Shown: positions 58,501-60,000 of the stretch, one piece after another
Layout of the letters: the number at the start of each line of letters is the position of its first letter
Numbering within the stretch: the first letter of the stretch is position 1
NCBI RefSeq assembly: GCF_964355755.1
Contig: NC_092680.1
Coordinates: 19,261,001-19,321,000 of the forward strand
Origin: Antedon mediterranea
Taxonomy: Eukaryota; Echinodermata; Crinoidea; Comatulida; Antedonidae
Direction of reading: 5' to 3'
Length of the DNA stretch: 60,000 nucleotides
Made by a program: the position numbers and the translations under genes
The notes under the pieces: generated by a model
Told to the model about the DNA's origin: nothing
Databases searched by the model: none
Seen by the model: the letters and a program-made list of their open reading frames with translations, nothing else

Positions 58501-60000
58501 CAAGAGATTCGATGTACAAATGTTGTCACTTGTGATAATTCAAAATGGGTTTGTTAGCATAGGCGCATAGAGAGTGGAACTAGCCTTTAGTACGCAGCAC
58601 TGATTATTTTTTATTTTTAAGTTTATCCTTCCTTATTTTTATAATTTATGTCACTAAATCACTTCTGAATGTATGTTTTGTCACTGGTATCTTTATGTTT
58701 GACACACTAACACTTTAGCTTCAAACACGACATTGACCACACCAACAAAATCAACATTCGTTGACGTTGATGACGCTATTCGCATTACGGGAATACTCTT
58801 AGTTCTTCACCAGTTCCAAGCTGTCCTCTACAAGCGATTTAATAGCGCCAGGCGTGACATTAAAGCATTCTTCTGGAGTATCATCTTCCCGGCTCTGTTG
58901 ATCGCAGTTGCTCTGCTCATCAAGGATATCCGACCAACAAGAACTTTTCCGTCATTGAGGCTTGACCCAGCTATGTTTGAATCACCCAGTTACCTCTTCT
59001 TTAGGTGAGATTTTTAAATCAAGTTCCTTGTATTATAACATGTGACATTTCAGTTTACGTAACAATGATACAGTATATAAGAAAACATATTAACTGTGTG
59101 ATTATATATCAATATTATTATAAATGTTATATGTAAATAATATATTAACACTTTTCGTTGTGAAATTCTAAACTAAAACCTTTACTTTTGCAGATTAAGA
59201 TTGTCACTAATTCTTTTTTGTAAACAAATAACCATTATATTATAGGTTTACATCATTTTCTTTAATAATCAATTATTGTTATTATTTCACAGTAACGGTG
59301 ACCTTGATGATCCATTTGTAAACAGTATGACTGATAGTCTTGTTTACAAGCCAGGCATCGGAACTAGCTGCATGACTGACGATATCGACACGTAATACAT
59401 TTTTTTCATTTGTGCCGTATCATACCTAAAGCCTTGTCTACACTATCAAACTTTATGTGTAAAAAAAATTTGATGTGCCCATATATGGATATGATGTCAT
59501 ATCATATATACTACCATATTTAAGCATGGCATATATGGGCATATCACACTTTTTTGACACATAAAGTTTGATAGTGAAGTAAAAATAACTTTCAGGCAAG
59601 GTATAGTAGGCTAATTTTAGTTTATTTTAGTTCATGAGTTGTACTCATTATATGTTATTATGTTATTTTCATTTTATATTTTAACTTTTAAGCTTTGTAA
59701 TTAAACAAATTATTTTACCATTAGTTCAACATCACATTAATTCGTAGTTCTTCTATAGAAATGTCTGTCACTTTTTCAACATTAGAAATAATACTATAAT
59801 AAGAATAATATTTTATTGTAAATATGATGTATCTTTTAGGAGCGAGTACCCATGTATCATTGGCCAACCACCTGAATTAGCAAGTGAAACAGAAAATAAA
59901 TTCACCGCCCAGGAACAAGACCGAGATGCACCGCCGTGTTCGTGCAGTGATGGTCATTCCATATGTCCTAACGGAGCAGGTGGAGCAACGCCCCCATCGT
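3636..60000 (+). CDS. Giant ABC transporter subfamily A, ABCA12/13-like, 3' end missing
   Basis: This entry spans the whole gene model: 79 coding exons totalling 12,733 nt, about 4,244 codons, still open at the window end. Every junction is GT-AG and the phase carries through without a stop. The domain order is an N-terminal helix, a roughly 3,300-residue first extracellular domain, five further helices, nucleotide-binding domain 1, a regulatory domain, helix 7, and the start of extracellular domain 2. ABCA proteins are full-length lipid exporters or floppases in plasma or vesicle membranes. The substrate here is unknown. Human ABCA12 has about 2,600 residues and ABCA13 about 5,000, so the projected length of roughly 5,000 or more fits ABCA13. 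The unusual points are the twelve-fold repeated four-exon cassette, an inserted WAP domain exon and a furin-type linker. Assignment to ABCA is very secure; the choice of ABCA13 over ABCA12 rests mostly on size. Confidence 0.93.
4477..6090. repeat. Minisatellite, about 37-bp unit, more than 40 copies
   Basis: A continuous tandem array with core TTTTATTACAAAGTGCGACA followed by ACATGAGAGTGTGACAC. Units are mostly 37 bp. A shorter variant of about 33 bp lacks part of the GAGAGT segment and occurs in runs around 4955-5110 and 5395-5600. Higher-order blocks mixing the variants recur, which suggests expansion by unequal exchange. The first and last units are degenerate. It lies wholly inside intron 2. 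Confidence 0.95.
8104..8410. repeat. CTAGGC-rich low-complexity block
   Basis: Dense overlapping copies of TAGGCCTA, CTAGGC and GCTAGC make this block largely palindromic at small scale. It lies in intron 2 about 200 bases before exon 3. The same octamer is scattered through the whole window in single copies. Confidence 0.8.
8595..10508 (+). CDS. Exons 3-5: start of extracellular domain 1
   Basis: Exons are 8595-8736 (phase 1 to 2), 9024-9160 (2 to 1) and 10381-10508 (1 to 0), encoding residues about 54-189. Exon 3 joins to give [20 protein letters not shown] followed by [11 protein letters not shown]. This is the ABCA hallmark C....KA-PS.G....-Q...C....-C just after helix 1, so the family and the exon 2 to 3 splice are secure. 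Exons 4 and 5 have the same phases as the later C and D exons. Exon 5 ([13 protein letters not shown]) resembles the D exon of cassette 5 ([13 protein letters not shown]), so this region looks like the ancestral copy from which the cassettes grew. Several N-x-S/T sequons are present. Confidence 0.92.
9225..9760. repeat. Interspersed repeat with short tandem CCCCTATTCAGG block
   Basis: Within the exon 4 to 5 intron, about 9530-9645 contains tandem copies of a unit close to CCCCTATTCAGGAGATA or GGGGACA. Related fragments recur at about 35350-35520, 51462-51600 and 53468-53600. They start similarly (GTAGAAC or near variants) and contain GGGGACAC and CCTATTAAG words. It is therefore a dispersed family with an internally expanded copy here. 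Boundaries are approximate. Confidence 0.6.
10085..10227. repeat. TIR element copy 2
   Basis: A 143-bp copy in the exon 4 to 5 intron, with both ends recognisable (GACTCTGTCTACGTTATC and the inverted GATAGTGCAGACAGAGTT). Confidence 0.85.
10603..10925 (+). repeat. tRNA-derived SINE, family 1, copy 1
   Basis: The head GAGTGAGTGGCTGAGCAGTT resembles a tRNA A box, followed by the family body (GGTTCTGGTGGTAGAAC, TCTTCTCGGATAAGGACTAT). It sits immediately before the acceptor of exon A1. The B-box region is damaged, so it is an old copy. Confidence 0.8.
10947..12553 (+). CDS. Ectodomain cassette 1 (exons A1-B1-C1-D1)
   Basis: Exons are 10947-11144 (A), 11524-11738 (B), 11985-12100 (C) and 12429-12553 (D), with boundary phases 0-0, 0-2, 2-1 and 1-0. 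They encode residues about 190-407. Exon A has the repeated Cys pair: CNET, 24 residues between the cysteines, then CRINIT, with an N-glycosylation sequon at each cysteine. B and C are predicted helical and carry Trp-rich stretches ([31 protein letters not shown]). D has the short [14 protein letters not shown] pattern. The function is unknown; it lies outside the cell, or in the vesicle lumen, by topology. Confidence 0.88.
11757..11930. repeat. Inverted-repeat element, CTCCCAATAC family, copy 1
   Basis: The left end has ATCTCCCAATACCAGACTCT and the right end CGATATTGGGAGAGT, about 150 bases apart with non-coding sequence between. It matches the copy at 23067-23247. Confidence 0.7.
12645..14196 (+). 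CDS. Ectodomain cassette 2 (exons A2-B2-C2-D2)
   Basis: Exons are 12645-12845, 13293-13513, 13825-13904 and 14060-14196, encoding residues about 408-620. Exon A2 shows CNDT, 25 residues, CMNNVT. Exon C2 is only 80 nt where the other C exons are 110-143, yet it keeps phases 2-1 and the N-Q-T-W-W sequon, so it looks like a shortened copy rather than a mis-splice. D2 carries NNST and LNHT sequons. The A2 to B2 intron holds a minus-strand SINE, and the B2 to C2 intron holds a rearranged inverted-repeat element. Confidence 0.87.
13118..13265 (-). repeat. tRNA-derived SINE, family 2, reversed copy
   Basis: Read on the minus strand it contains GTGGCTTGATGGTTATGATG followed by the GTCTTTTGAACAGG region. 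It matches plus-strand copies near 22480 and 51600. It lies just before exon B2. Confidence 0.7.
13605..13782. repeat. TIR element copy 3, rearranged
   Basis: Internal parts of the element (GGACATGATGATGTCATATC and GTGATGTCATATCACTACC) are interrupted by a 100-bp segment. That segment matches one arm of the palindrome at 17588-17717 (TTAGTTCTGAAAAGAACTGT). It is therefore a nested insertion. Confidence 0.65.
14268..14484. repeat. Dispersed AGTGGCGGATCCAG repeat, copy 1
   Basis: It starts AGTGGCGGATCCAGCATTTT, contains CTTTTGCATTACAATTTGC and a G-rich segment, and ends near a GGATCCTACACTG variant of the start. Copies in the opposite direction are at about 29276 and 35822. Confidence 0.7.
14566..17204 (+). 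CDS. Ectodomain cassette 3 (A3-B3-C3-[WAP]-D3)
   Basis: Exons are 14566-14778, 15124-15317, 15917-16035, the extra exon 16444-16581 (its own entry) and 17101-17204, encoding residues about 621-876. A3 has CQNE, 25 residues, CSINFT, and is the longest of the A exons in cassettes 1-12 at 213 nt. C3 ends in phase 1 and D3 starts in phase 1, so the inserted 1-1 exon leaves the frame intact whether it is included or skipped. C3 contains [13 protein letters not shown] with two sequons. D3 is short (104 nt). Confidence 0.88.
15750..15901. repeat. Four tandem copies of a 38-bp unit
   Basis: The unit is CTTAAGTTTACGTTATTATA followed by CGTACAGAACTGTATATG. The array ends only about 15 bases before the exon C3 acceptor at 15916. 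The first copy differs slightly (ACAATACTG). Confidence 0.9.
16444..16581 (+). CDS. WAP (four-disulfide core) domain exon inside the transporter
   Basis: One exon of 138 nt, phase 1 at both ends, encodes residues about 796-841. It has eight cysteines with spacing C-x10-C-x3-C-x5-C-x5-C-C-x3-C-x3-C. The part from the third cysteine on (x5, x5, CC, x3, x3) is exactly the WAP four-disulfide core pattern seen in elafin-like proteins. The first cysteine is followed by proline as in WAP domains (VCPEFDA), the centre reads CGTDQICC and the end CGTTCID. WAP domains are secreted modules that inhibit proteases or act on microbes. The inhibitory-loop residues here (EFDAETVTS) do not tell a target. Symmetric phase 1-1 is typical of shuffled extracellular modules. 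The acceptor is TTTATAG at 16437-16443 and the donor GTAAAT at 16582. Confidence 0.9.
16675..16868. repeat. 85-bp tandem duplication
   Basis: Two essentially identical 85-bp units start at 16675 and 16760 (GTAGTTTAAAACCTTCCCAG...). A third partial unit begins at 16845 and diverges. They lie in the intron just after the WAP exon. Confidence 0.9.
17556..18112. repeat. Inverted repeat ends flanking exon A4
   Basis: GAAGGTTTGCATGGCGAAAT near 17561 and its near complement ATTTCGCCATGCAAACCTTT near 18086-18105 flank exon A4. Immediately inside the left end is a palindrome of about 130 bp (17588-17717; arms AAGTTTGTGGTACACCACGT and CTGAAAAGAACTGTTGAG with complements). Related end sequences occur near 34344 and 39870. 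This may be one element containing the exon or two separate solo ends. Confidence 0.6.
17763..19738 (+). CDS. Ectodomain cassette 4 (exons A4-B4-C4-D4)
   Basis: Exons are 17763-17951, 18400-18620, 19015-19157 and 19605-19738, encoding residues about 877-1105. A4 has CNTT, 24 residues, CSVNIT. Between the cysteines it is more Ala-rich and less acidic than the other A exons. C4 (143 nt) is the longest C exon. Exon A4 lies between inverted copies of a dispersed repeat end (see the repeat at 17556-18112). An inverted-repeat element starts only a few bases after the donor of C4 at 19158. Confidence 0.87.
18166..18334. repeat. TIR element copy 4
   Basis: A full-length 169-bp copy in the A4 to B4 intron, with ends TCTGTCTACACTATCAAACT and GTTTGATAGTGTAGACA. 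The orientation of its internal words is opposite to copies 1 and 2. Confidence 0.9.
19167..19285. repeat. TIR element copy 5, beside a splice donor
   Basis: A 119-bp copy starting nine bases after the donor GT of exon C4 (19158). Its right arm GTTTGATAGTGTAGACAAAG is intact. Confidence 0.88.
19489..19562 (+). repeat. tRNA-derived SINE fragment, family 3
   Basis: A GGCGTGTGGCACAGTTTGTT head with TTGGACATTGGACTACTGATC, related to the copies near 22937 and 40345. It lies just before the D4 acceptor. Confidence 0.55.
19838..19999. repeat. TIR element copy 6
   Basis: A 162-bp copy in the D4 to A5 intron. The left end TCTGTCTACACTATCAAACT is intact and the right end is mutated (GATAGTTTAGAGAGAGCTT). 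Confidence 0.88.
20091..22313 (+). CDS. Ectodomain cassette 5 (exons A5-B5-C5-D5)
   Basis: Exons are 20091-20285, 20920-21131, 21472-21605 and 22183-22313, encoding residues about 1106-1329. A5 (195 nt) has CETG, 26 residues, CSINAS. B5 carries the [16 protein letters not shown] pattern shared with B6 and, less exactly, B7. D5 ([13 protein letters not shown]) is the closest relative of exon 5 upstream of the array. The phases are the standard 0-0, 0-2, 2-1, 1-0. Confidence 0.87.
20435..20565. repeat. TIR element copy 7
   Basis: A 131-bp copy in the A5 to B5 intron, with a shortened left arm (CTCTGTCTACACTAACAAAT) and an intact right arm. Confidence 0.85.
21789..22035 (+). repeat. tRNA-derived SINE, family 1, 3' part
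   Basis: This begins at the GCTTGTGTGCACTTTAAAGA segment and runs to a tail ending in ACGCTATATAAATGTCGCAT. That tail resembles the LINE-type 3' ends seen in other copies. The head is missing. Confidence 0.75.
22480..22578 (+). repeat. tRNA-derived SINE, family 2, fragment
   Basis: GTTGTGGCTTGGTGGTTATG (A-box-like) and CTGGATTCAAGTCCTG (B-box-like) are 40-50 bases apart, as in a tRNA head. It lies before A6. Confidence 0.7.
22716..24518 (+). CDS. Ectodomain cassette 6 (exons A6-B6-C6-D6)
   Basis: Exons are 22716-22910, 23295-23494, 24149-24267 and 24397-24518, encoding residues about 1330-1541. A6 (195 nt) has CEEG, 26 residues, CKINMT. B6 contains [19 protein letters not shown], aligning directly with B5 and B7. 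The C6 to D6 intron is only 129 bases, the shortest that I found in the gene. D6 ends CAGGCA|GTACGT, so its donor lies three bases beyond a tempting CAG|GCA boundary. Only this position keeps phase 0. Confidence 0.87.
22937..23015 (+). repeat. tRNA-derived SINE fragment, family 3
   Basis: GTGTGGTGCAGTGTGTTGGA with a B-box-like GGGAGTTCAAGTCC, in the A6 to B6 intron. Confidence 0.6.
23067..23247. repeat. Inverted-repeat element, CTCCCAATAC family, copy 2
   Basis: AGTCTCCCAATACTGGACCC at the left and GGTGTCCGGTATTGGGAGAG at the right form imperfect inverted termini of a 181-bp element in the A6 to B6 intron. Confidence 0.75.
24839..27334 (+). CDS. Ectodomain cassette 7 (exons A7-B7-C7-D7)
   Basis: Exons are 24839-25033, 25867-26057, 26513-26637 and 27216-27334, encoding residues about 1542-1751. 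A7 (195 nt) has CSDV, 25 residues, CSLDLP. The sequon that normally follows the second cysteine is lost, but NVTEL supplies one between the cysteines. B7 has the [14 protein letters not shown] motif shared with neighbouring cassettes. The introns contain a SINE (26175-26470) and a short inverted-repeat element (26661-26770). Confidence 0.87.
26175..26470 (+). repeat. tRNA-derived SINE, family 1, copy 3
   Basis: GTGAGTGAGTGGCCAAGGTT (A-box-like) and GGGTTCGAGGCTCACTCGC (B-box-like) mark the tRNA-derived head. The body continues through GGTAGAACGAGTCTTCTCGG. It is in the B7 to C7 intron. Confidence 0.85.
26661..26770. repeat. TIR element copy 8, short form
   Basis: A 110-bp internally deleted copy in the C7 to D7 intron. 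Both termini remain (AAAGCTCTGACTATACTATC and GATAGTGTAGACAGAGCTTT), flanked by TA. Confidence 0.88.
27361..28004. mobile_element. Non-autonomous element with TTAAAGCCCC-type termini
   Basis: ATTAAAGCCCCATTCCCTAC at the left and GCAGGGAAGGGGTCTTTAAT at the right are imperfect inverted termini of a 640-bp segment in the D7 to A8 intron. The interior has a G+C-richer island (about 27520-27860) with ATTGCGCGCGG and GATCGATCG words. No protein is encoded. The class is not determined. Confidence 0.6.
28326..30155 (+). CDS. Ectodomain cassette 8 (exons A8-B8-C8-D8)
   Basis: Exons are 28326-28511, 28923-29119, 29544-29668 and 30052-30155, encoding residues about 1752-1955. A8 (186 nt, shortest A exon) has CGDQ, 25 residues, CSVDLQ, again without the second sequon, as in A7. 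B8 keeps [16 protein letters not shown]8 and D8 are strongly acidic and contain no cysteine. D8 is 104 nt, like D3. The acceptor of A8 follows a long T-rich tract (28308-28325). Confidence 0.86.
29276..29396. repeat. Dispersed AGTGGCGGATCCAG repeat, copy 2, reversed
   Basis: It ends with CCTGGATCCGCCACTG, the complement of the start of copy 1, and shares the TTGTAATGCAAAAGATA core. Confidence 0.7.
30244..30476. repeat. TIR element copy 9 nested in a longer inverted repeat
   Basis: The core copy at 30291-30422 is flanked by further inverted arms of about 46 bp. The left arm reads TTCTTTTACGTTCAAGATAT and the right arm its complement ATATCTTGAACGTAAAAGAA, with TTGGTCAAACAGAT and ATCTGTTTGACCAA outside. 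The whole 233-bp stretch could fold into one long hairpin, which distinguishes it from the other copies. Confidence 0.88.
30699..33116 (+). CDS. Ectodomain cassette 9 with an extra C-type exon
   Basis: Exons are 30699-30893 (A), 31580-31755 (B), 32068-32190 (extra, phase 2-2, 123 nt), 32669-32796 (C, 2-1) and 32995-33116 (D), encoding residues about 1956-2203. A9 has CNQS, 24 residues, CNLST. The extra exon ([20 protein letters not shown]) is glycosylation-rich. Because it is symmetric it can be included or skipped in frame. Cassette 10 has an exon of identical length and phase in the same place. D9 contains [16 protein letters not shown]. Confidence 0.86.
31256..31490 (+). repeat. Diverged tRNA-like SINE
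   Basis: GTGTGACCAGGCGGTTAAAG resembles the family 1 head and GAACAAGTCTTTCTGATGTC its body, but identity is low. It is in the A9 to B9 intron. Confidence 0.5.
33166..33267. repeat. TIR element copy 10, short form
   Basis: A 102-bp copy in the D9 to A10 intron, flanked by TA, with a right end GATAGTGTAGACACAGAGCT. Confidence 0.85.
33674..36558 (+). CDS. Ectodomain cassette 10 with an extra C-type exon
   Basis: Exons are 33674-33868 (A), 34484-34689 (B), 35569-35691 (extra, phase 2-2, 123 nt), 36091-36221 (C) and 36422-36558 (D), encoding residues about 2204-2467. A10 has CNAT, 24 residues, CRMNTT. B10 ends in a Gln-rich segment ([15 protein letters not shown]). The extra exon is Met-rich ([17 protein letters not shown]) and its sequence has drifted far from its counterpart in cassette 9. 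Two SINE copies occupy the introns around B10. Confidence 0.86.
33924..34235 (+). repeat. tRNA-derived SINE, family 1, copy 4
   Basis: A near-complete copy starting GTGAGTGAGTGGCCAGGCGG and ending at the AGTATAAATACAATATTTC tail, in the A10 to B10 intron. Confidence 0.85.
34800..35225 (+). repeat. tRNA-derived SINE, family 1, copy 5, with insertion
   Basis: The head GTGTGGCTGAGCGGTTAAGA is split from the body by about 140 bases (34842-34981). The inserted piece contains an (AAT)n start and TTTATATAGCGCCTAATGG, typical of another retroelement tail. The flanking ATAAT on both sides may be its target duplication. Confidence 0.75.
35820..35982. repeat. Dispersed AGTGGCGGATCCAG repeat, copy 3, reversed
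   Basis: It shares TTGTAATGCAAAAGATAAGA and ends CCAGGATATGCCACTGTA. The G-rich part of the family appears here as poly-C tracts (35848-35860 and 35933-35948). Confidence 0.7.
36860..39179 (+). CDS. Ectodomain cassette 11 (exons A11-B11-C11-D11)
   Basis: Exons are 36860-37060, 38026-38225, 38711-38820 and 39049-39179, encoding residues about 2468-2681. A11 has CEEG, 24 residues, CSLHKI, lacking both cysteine-linked sequons. B11 contains an additional cysteine (FNCSVFSS) that no other B exon shows at that place. The B11 to C11 junction builds a Gly codon (GG|A). D11 has [18 protein letters not shown] with two sequons. Confidence 0.86.
37236..37632 (+). repeat. tRNA-derived SINE, family 1, copy 6, most complete
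   Basis: It begins GAGTGAGTGGCCGAGCGGTT and ends with GCGCTATATAAGAATGAAAT then (ATT)n. The B-box-like segment is deleted between the CATAACATCGGC and CCATGGTTCTGG parts. The tail resembles a CR1/L2-type LINE 3' end, suggesting the mobilising partner. Confidence 0.85.
38514..38662. repeat. TIR element copy 11
   Basis: A 149-bp copy in the B11 to C11 intron, with ends CCCTGTCTACACCATCAAAC and GTTTGATAGTGTGGACAG. Confidence 0.85.
39375..39520. repeat. TIR element copy 12
   Basis: A 146-bp copy just before exon A12, with ends GGCTCTGTCTACACTACC and GTTTGATAGTGTAGACAAG. Confidence 0.87.
39573..41411 (+). CDS. Ectodomain cassette 12 (exons A12-B12-C12-D12)
   Basis: Exons are 39573-39761, 39991-40184, 40757-40884 and 41290-41411, encoding residues about 2682-2892. 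A12 has CNES, 23 residues (the shortest spacing), CSEENH. The acidic Asp/Glu content is high. C12 ends CCTA|GTAAGT and D12 starts in phase 1. D12 reads [20 protein letters not shown], a clear D-type exon. The following intron (41412-43504) is about 2.1 kb. Confidence 0.86.
40345..40630 (+). repeat. tRNA-derived SINE, family 3, long copy
   Basis: GGCGTGTGGCGTAGTGTGTT is the A-box-like head and GAGTTTGATTCCAACTC the B-box-like part. They are followed by CCTTAGGCAAGATACTTTAC and GGGTACCTGGTTAGATCA, a body common in marine invertebrate SINEs. It is in the B12 to C12 intron. Confidence 0.75.
41412..43504. other. 2.1-kb intron between cassettes 12 and 13
   Basis: No exon is recognised. It contains a diverged tandem duplication at about 42360-42475 (unit with TTCTTACTGTGAATACTGTT). 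There is a perfect 13-bp-arm hairpin at 43037-43073 (CTAGATGGTACGC ... GCGTACCATCTAG). The TIR element copy at 43304-43432 also lies here. Open frames on the minus strand near 41537-41882 show no known pattern. Confidence 0.6.
43304..43432. repeat. TIR element copy 13
   Basis: A 129-bp copy shortly before exon A13, with ends AAGCTCTGTCTACAGTATC and TTTGATAGTGTAGACATGCT. Confidence 0.87.
43505..44373 (+). CDS. Altered thirteenth cassette (A13, extended B13)
   Basis: Exons are 43505-43711 (A, 207 nt, phase 0-0) and 44043-44373 (331 nt, phase 0-1), encoding residues about 2893-3071. A13 keeps a Cys pair at 27-residue spacing (CDED, CGLDPE). The second exon begins like a B exon, then continues past a single cysteine ([10 protein letters not shown]) into a basic segment. 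That segment has a run of four arginines (44289-44300, RRRR before Glu) and a KRR (44325-44333, before Asp). No ordinary C and D exons follow: the array ends here and passes into a linker. Confidence 0.85.
43843..43975 (+). repeat. SINE family 1, 3' fragment
   Basis: CGTGGACAGACAAATAGTGC to TAGAATGCGCTATATATTAA matches the family 1 3' portion. It lies between A13 and B13. Confidence 0.65.
44900..44980 (+). CDS. Small linker exon with a furin-type site
   Basis: A symmetric 81-nt exon, phase 1-1 and 27 codons, lies between the cassette array and the canonical ABCA ectodomain. It encodes the junction segment [23 protein letters not shown] at 44935-44946, followed by Ala-Thr, fits the proprotein convertase pattern R-x-K/R-R. 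Together with the RRRR and KRR sites of the previous exon this makes a short basic region. It can be skipped without a frame shift. Whether cleavage occurs is not visible from sequence. Confidence 0.8.
45336..47164 (+). CDS. Membrane-proximal part of extracellular domain 1
   Basis: Exons are 45336-45478 (phase 1-0), 45793-45903 (0-0), 46432-46684 (0-1) and 47056-47164 (1-2), encoding residues about 3099-3303. The segment [20 protein letters not shown] matches the conserved ABCA pattern W..-KP-L-GKI-Y-P-SPA. Towards the membrane, [16 protein letters not shown] matches the conserved PHHV-YKIR-DIDN motif. This part of the protein therefore follows ordinary ABCA architecture, in contrast to the cassette array before it. 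The 46432 exon also contains a D-like acidic segment. Confidence 0.93.
45628..45670. repeat. TIR element copy 14, left end only
   Basis: Only the left arm (AAGCTTTGTCTAGACTATCA and following bases) remains, ahead of exon 45793. Confidence 0.65.
47618..51410 (+). CDS. First transmembrane domain (helices 2-6)
   Basis: Exons are 47618-47794, 48189-48303, 49017-49207, 50865-51003 and 51206-51410, encoding residues about 3304-3579. The first contains YLWRPGP and [12 protein letters not shown], the most recognisable ABCA motif just before helix 2. Hydrophobic helices are seen at [77 protein letters not shown] and [20 protein letters not shown]. The cytoplasmic link [20 protein letters not shown] between helices 2 and 3 matches the family pattern YEKE--L-E-M--MGL. 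The exon 51206-51410 also carries [14 protein letters not shown], the conserved LLSP-AF-FGCE segment. Confidence 0.95.
48722..48846. repeat. 125-bp inverted-repeat element, CAGTGGCGTAAC
   Basis: It starts CAGTGGCGTAACGG and ends GTGTTACACCACTG, its imperfect complement. The internal sequence is G+C-rich (AGGGGCCCCAGAGC). It is a typical short MITE-like piece in the intron between the helix 2 and helix 3 exons. Confidence 0.7.
49522..49560. repeat. (ATT)n microsatellite
   Basis: About thirteen uninterrupted ATT units; a shorter tract of the same type lies at 32395-32423. Confidence 0.95.
49771..50669. mobile_element. 899-bp fold-back element with 8-bp target duplication
   Basis: The termini are GGCGCTAGTTCCGTTT and the complement AAACGGAACTAGCGCC. 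The inverted arms continue, with small gaps, for about 270 bp on each side (shared words include GGAGCGCCAAAAGAGCAA). The direct repeat AAAGTTTC lies exactly outside both ends (49763-49770 and 50670-50677). An 8-bp duplication fits hAT-type transposases, but no transposase is encoded, so it would be a non-autonomous copy. It is inserted in the intron between the helix 3/4 and helix 5 exons. Confidence 0.85.
51040..51092. repeat. TIR element copy 15, left end only
   Basis: The left half of the element (AAGCTCTGTCTGCACTATCA to GTGATGTGCCCAA) lies in the intron after exon 50865-51003. Confidence 0.75.
51598..51800 (+). repeat. tRNA-derived SINE, family 2, fuller copy
   Basis: GTTGTGGCTTGGTGGTTATG, then GGTCCTGGGTTGAAGTCC, then a body with AGTACAACTCCACTCCC and TGTTTGTCTTGTGAACC. 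It is a useful reference copy for the family and lies before exon 51889. Confidence 0.75.
51889..55497 (+). CDS. Nucleotide-binding domain 1
   Basis: Exons are 51889-52014, 52383-52557, 52897-53028, 53778-53858, 54445-54641 and 55123-55497, encoding residues about 3580-3941. It begins with [18 protein letters not shown], the ABCA linker into the cytoplasm. All ATPase motifs are intact: Walker [11 protein letters not shown]-loop [10 protein letters not shown], signature LSGGMKRKL, Walker [14 protein letters not shown] and H-loop [13 protein letters not shown]. It should bind and hydrolyse ATP with the second domain, which lies beyond the window. The last exon (375 nt) adds about 70 Ser/Thr-rich residues after the conserved [11 protein letters not shown], a likely disordered, possibly phosphorylated insert. 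Confidence 0.96.
53062..53182 (+). pseudogene. 5S rRNA-like sequence, head of a composite SINE
   Basis: About 120 bases align by eye to the eukaryotic 5S rRNA: TACGGCCATACTGCGTTGAA, GATCACCGAAGTTAAGCAAC, GGATGGGAGACCGTCTAG and a GGGTGCTGTA end. The internal promoter parts (GTTAAGCAACG and GGATGGGAGACC) are kept, but bases are missing or changed near the first hairpin and in loop E. It is single-copy here and continues directly into a tRNA-like element, so it is most likely a 5S-derived SINE head and not a working rRNA gene. Confidence 0.8.
53062..53410 (+). repeat. Composite 5S-tRNA SINE
   Basis: After the 5S-like head comes GAGTGATAGTGTAATGGTAA with GCATGGGTTCGAGGTTATC, a tRNA-like A and B box pair. 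Next is a body with CCTTAGGCAAGATGCTTTAC, shared with SINE family 3. The tail is a repeat of ACAAAAT near 53384-53407. Two RNA polymerase III promoters in one element are suggested. Confidence 0.78.
53612..53735. repeat. TIR element copy 16
   Basis: A 124-bp copy within the NBD1 coding region introns. Both ends are near consensus (AAAGCTCTGTCTACACTATC and GTGTAGACAGAGCTT). Confidence 0.9.
55575..55945 (-). repeat. SINE family 2, reversed, duplicated or rearranged
   Basis: Two reversed family 2 segments are seen here. One is around 55580-55690 (GGATAACCATAAGCGAATTC and the reversed tail). The other is a longer one with reversed head near 55720-55760 and B-box-like GAATTGAACC at about 55910. 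Confidence 0.65.
56006..56670 (+). CDS. Regulatory domain after NBD1
   Basis: Exons are 56006-56217 (phase 1-0) and 56520-56670 (0-1), encoding residues about 3942-4062. The fold-level pattern is the ABCA regulatory domain: [20 protein letters not shown], then [17 protein letters not shown], matching the conserved ELsY-LP...F...ld..-syGIS-tTLEEVFLK-. It is followed by a Lys/Glu-rich tail ([15 protein letters not shown]), a likely flexible cytoplasmic linker to the second half of the transporter. Confidence 0.93.
56268..56407. repeat. TIR element copy 17, left end lost
   Basis: The internal words and a mutated right end (TTGGTGTAGAGAGAACTTT) remain. The left end is replaced by a poly-A run right after the 56006-56217 exon's intron start. 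Confidence 0.7.
56733..56913. repeat. 181-bp inverted-repeat element, TTCACACTGAG
   Basis: The perfect 11-bp termini are TTCACACTGAG and CTCAGTGTGAA, with further imperfect pairing (CAGTTCAGTCTG with CCGGACTGAAAT). It is non-coding and MITE-like. Confidence 0.75.
58469..58586. repeat. 118-bp inverted-repeat element
   Basis: GTTCCCACTAGCTATGCGTC...TATGCTAA at the left pairs imperfectly with TTAGCATAGGCGCATAGAGA...GGAACTAGC at the right. Confidence 0.65.
58719..60000 (+). CDS. Start of second half: helix 7 and extracellular domain 2 (partial)
   Basis: Exons are 58719-59004 (phase 1-2), 59293-59391 (2-2) and 59840 to the window end, encoding residues about 4063-4244. [20 protein letters not shown] followed by the hydrophobic helix [19 protein letters not shown] is the ABCA second-half opening (QF-AL--KR----R--K). 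Further on, [16 protein letters not shown] matches the conserved cysteine motif of extracellular domain 2. The reading frame is open at base 60000. The remaining helices and NBD2 must lie downstream. Confidence 0.93.
59428..59579. repeat. TIR element copy 18
   Basis: A 152-bp copy between the last two exons, with ends AAGCCTTGTCTACACTATCA and GTTTGATAGTGAAG. Confidence 0.85.

Larger units (their letters stand above)
56671..58718. other. 2.0-kb intron before the second half
   Basis: No exon is recognised. Two inverted-repeat pieces lie within it (56733-56913 and 58469-58586, listed separately). The rest is A+T-rich without a clear repeat or RNA gene. Confidence 0.6.
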
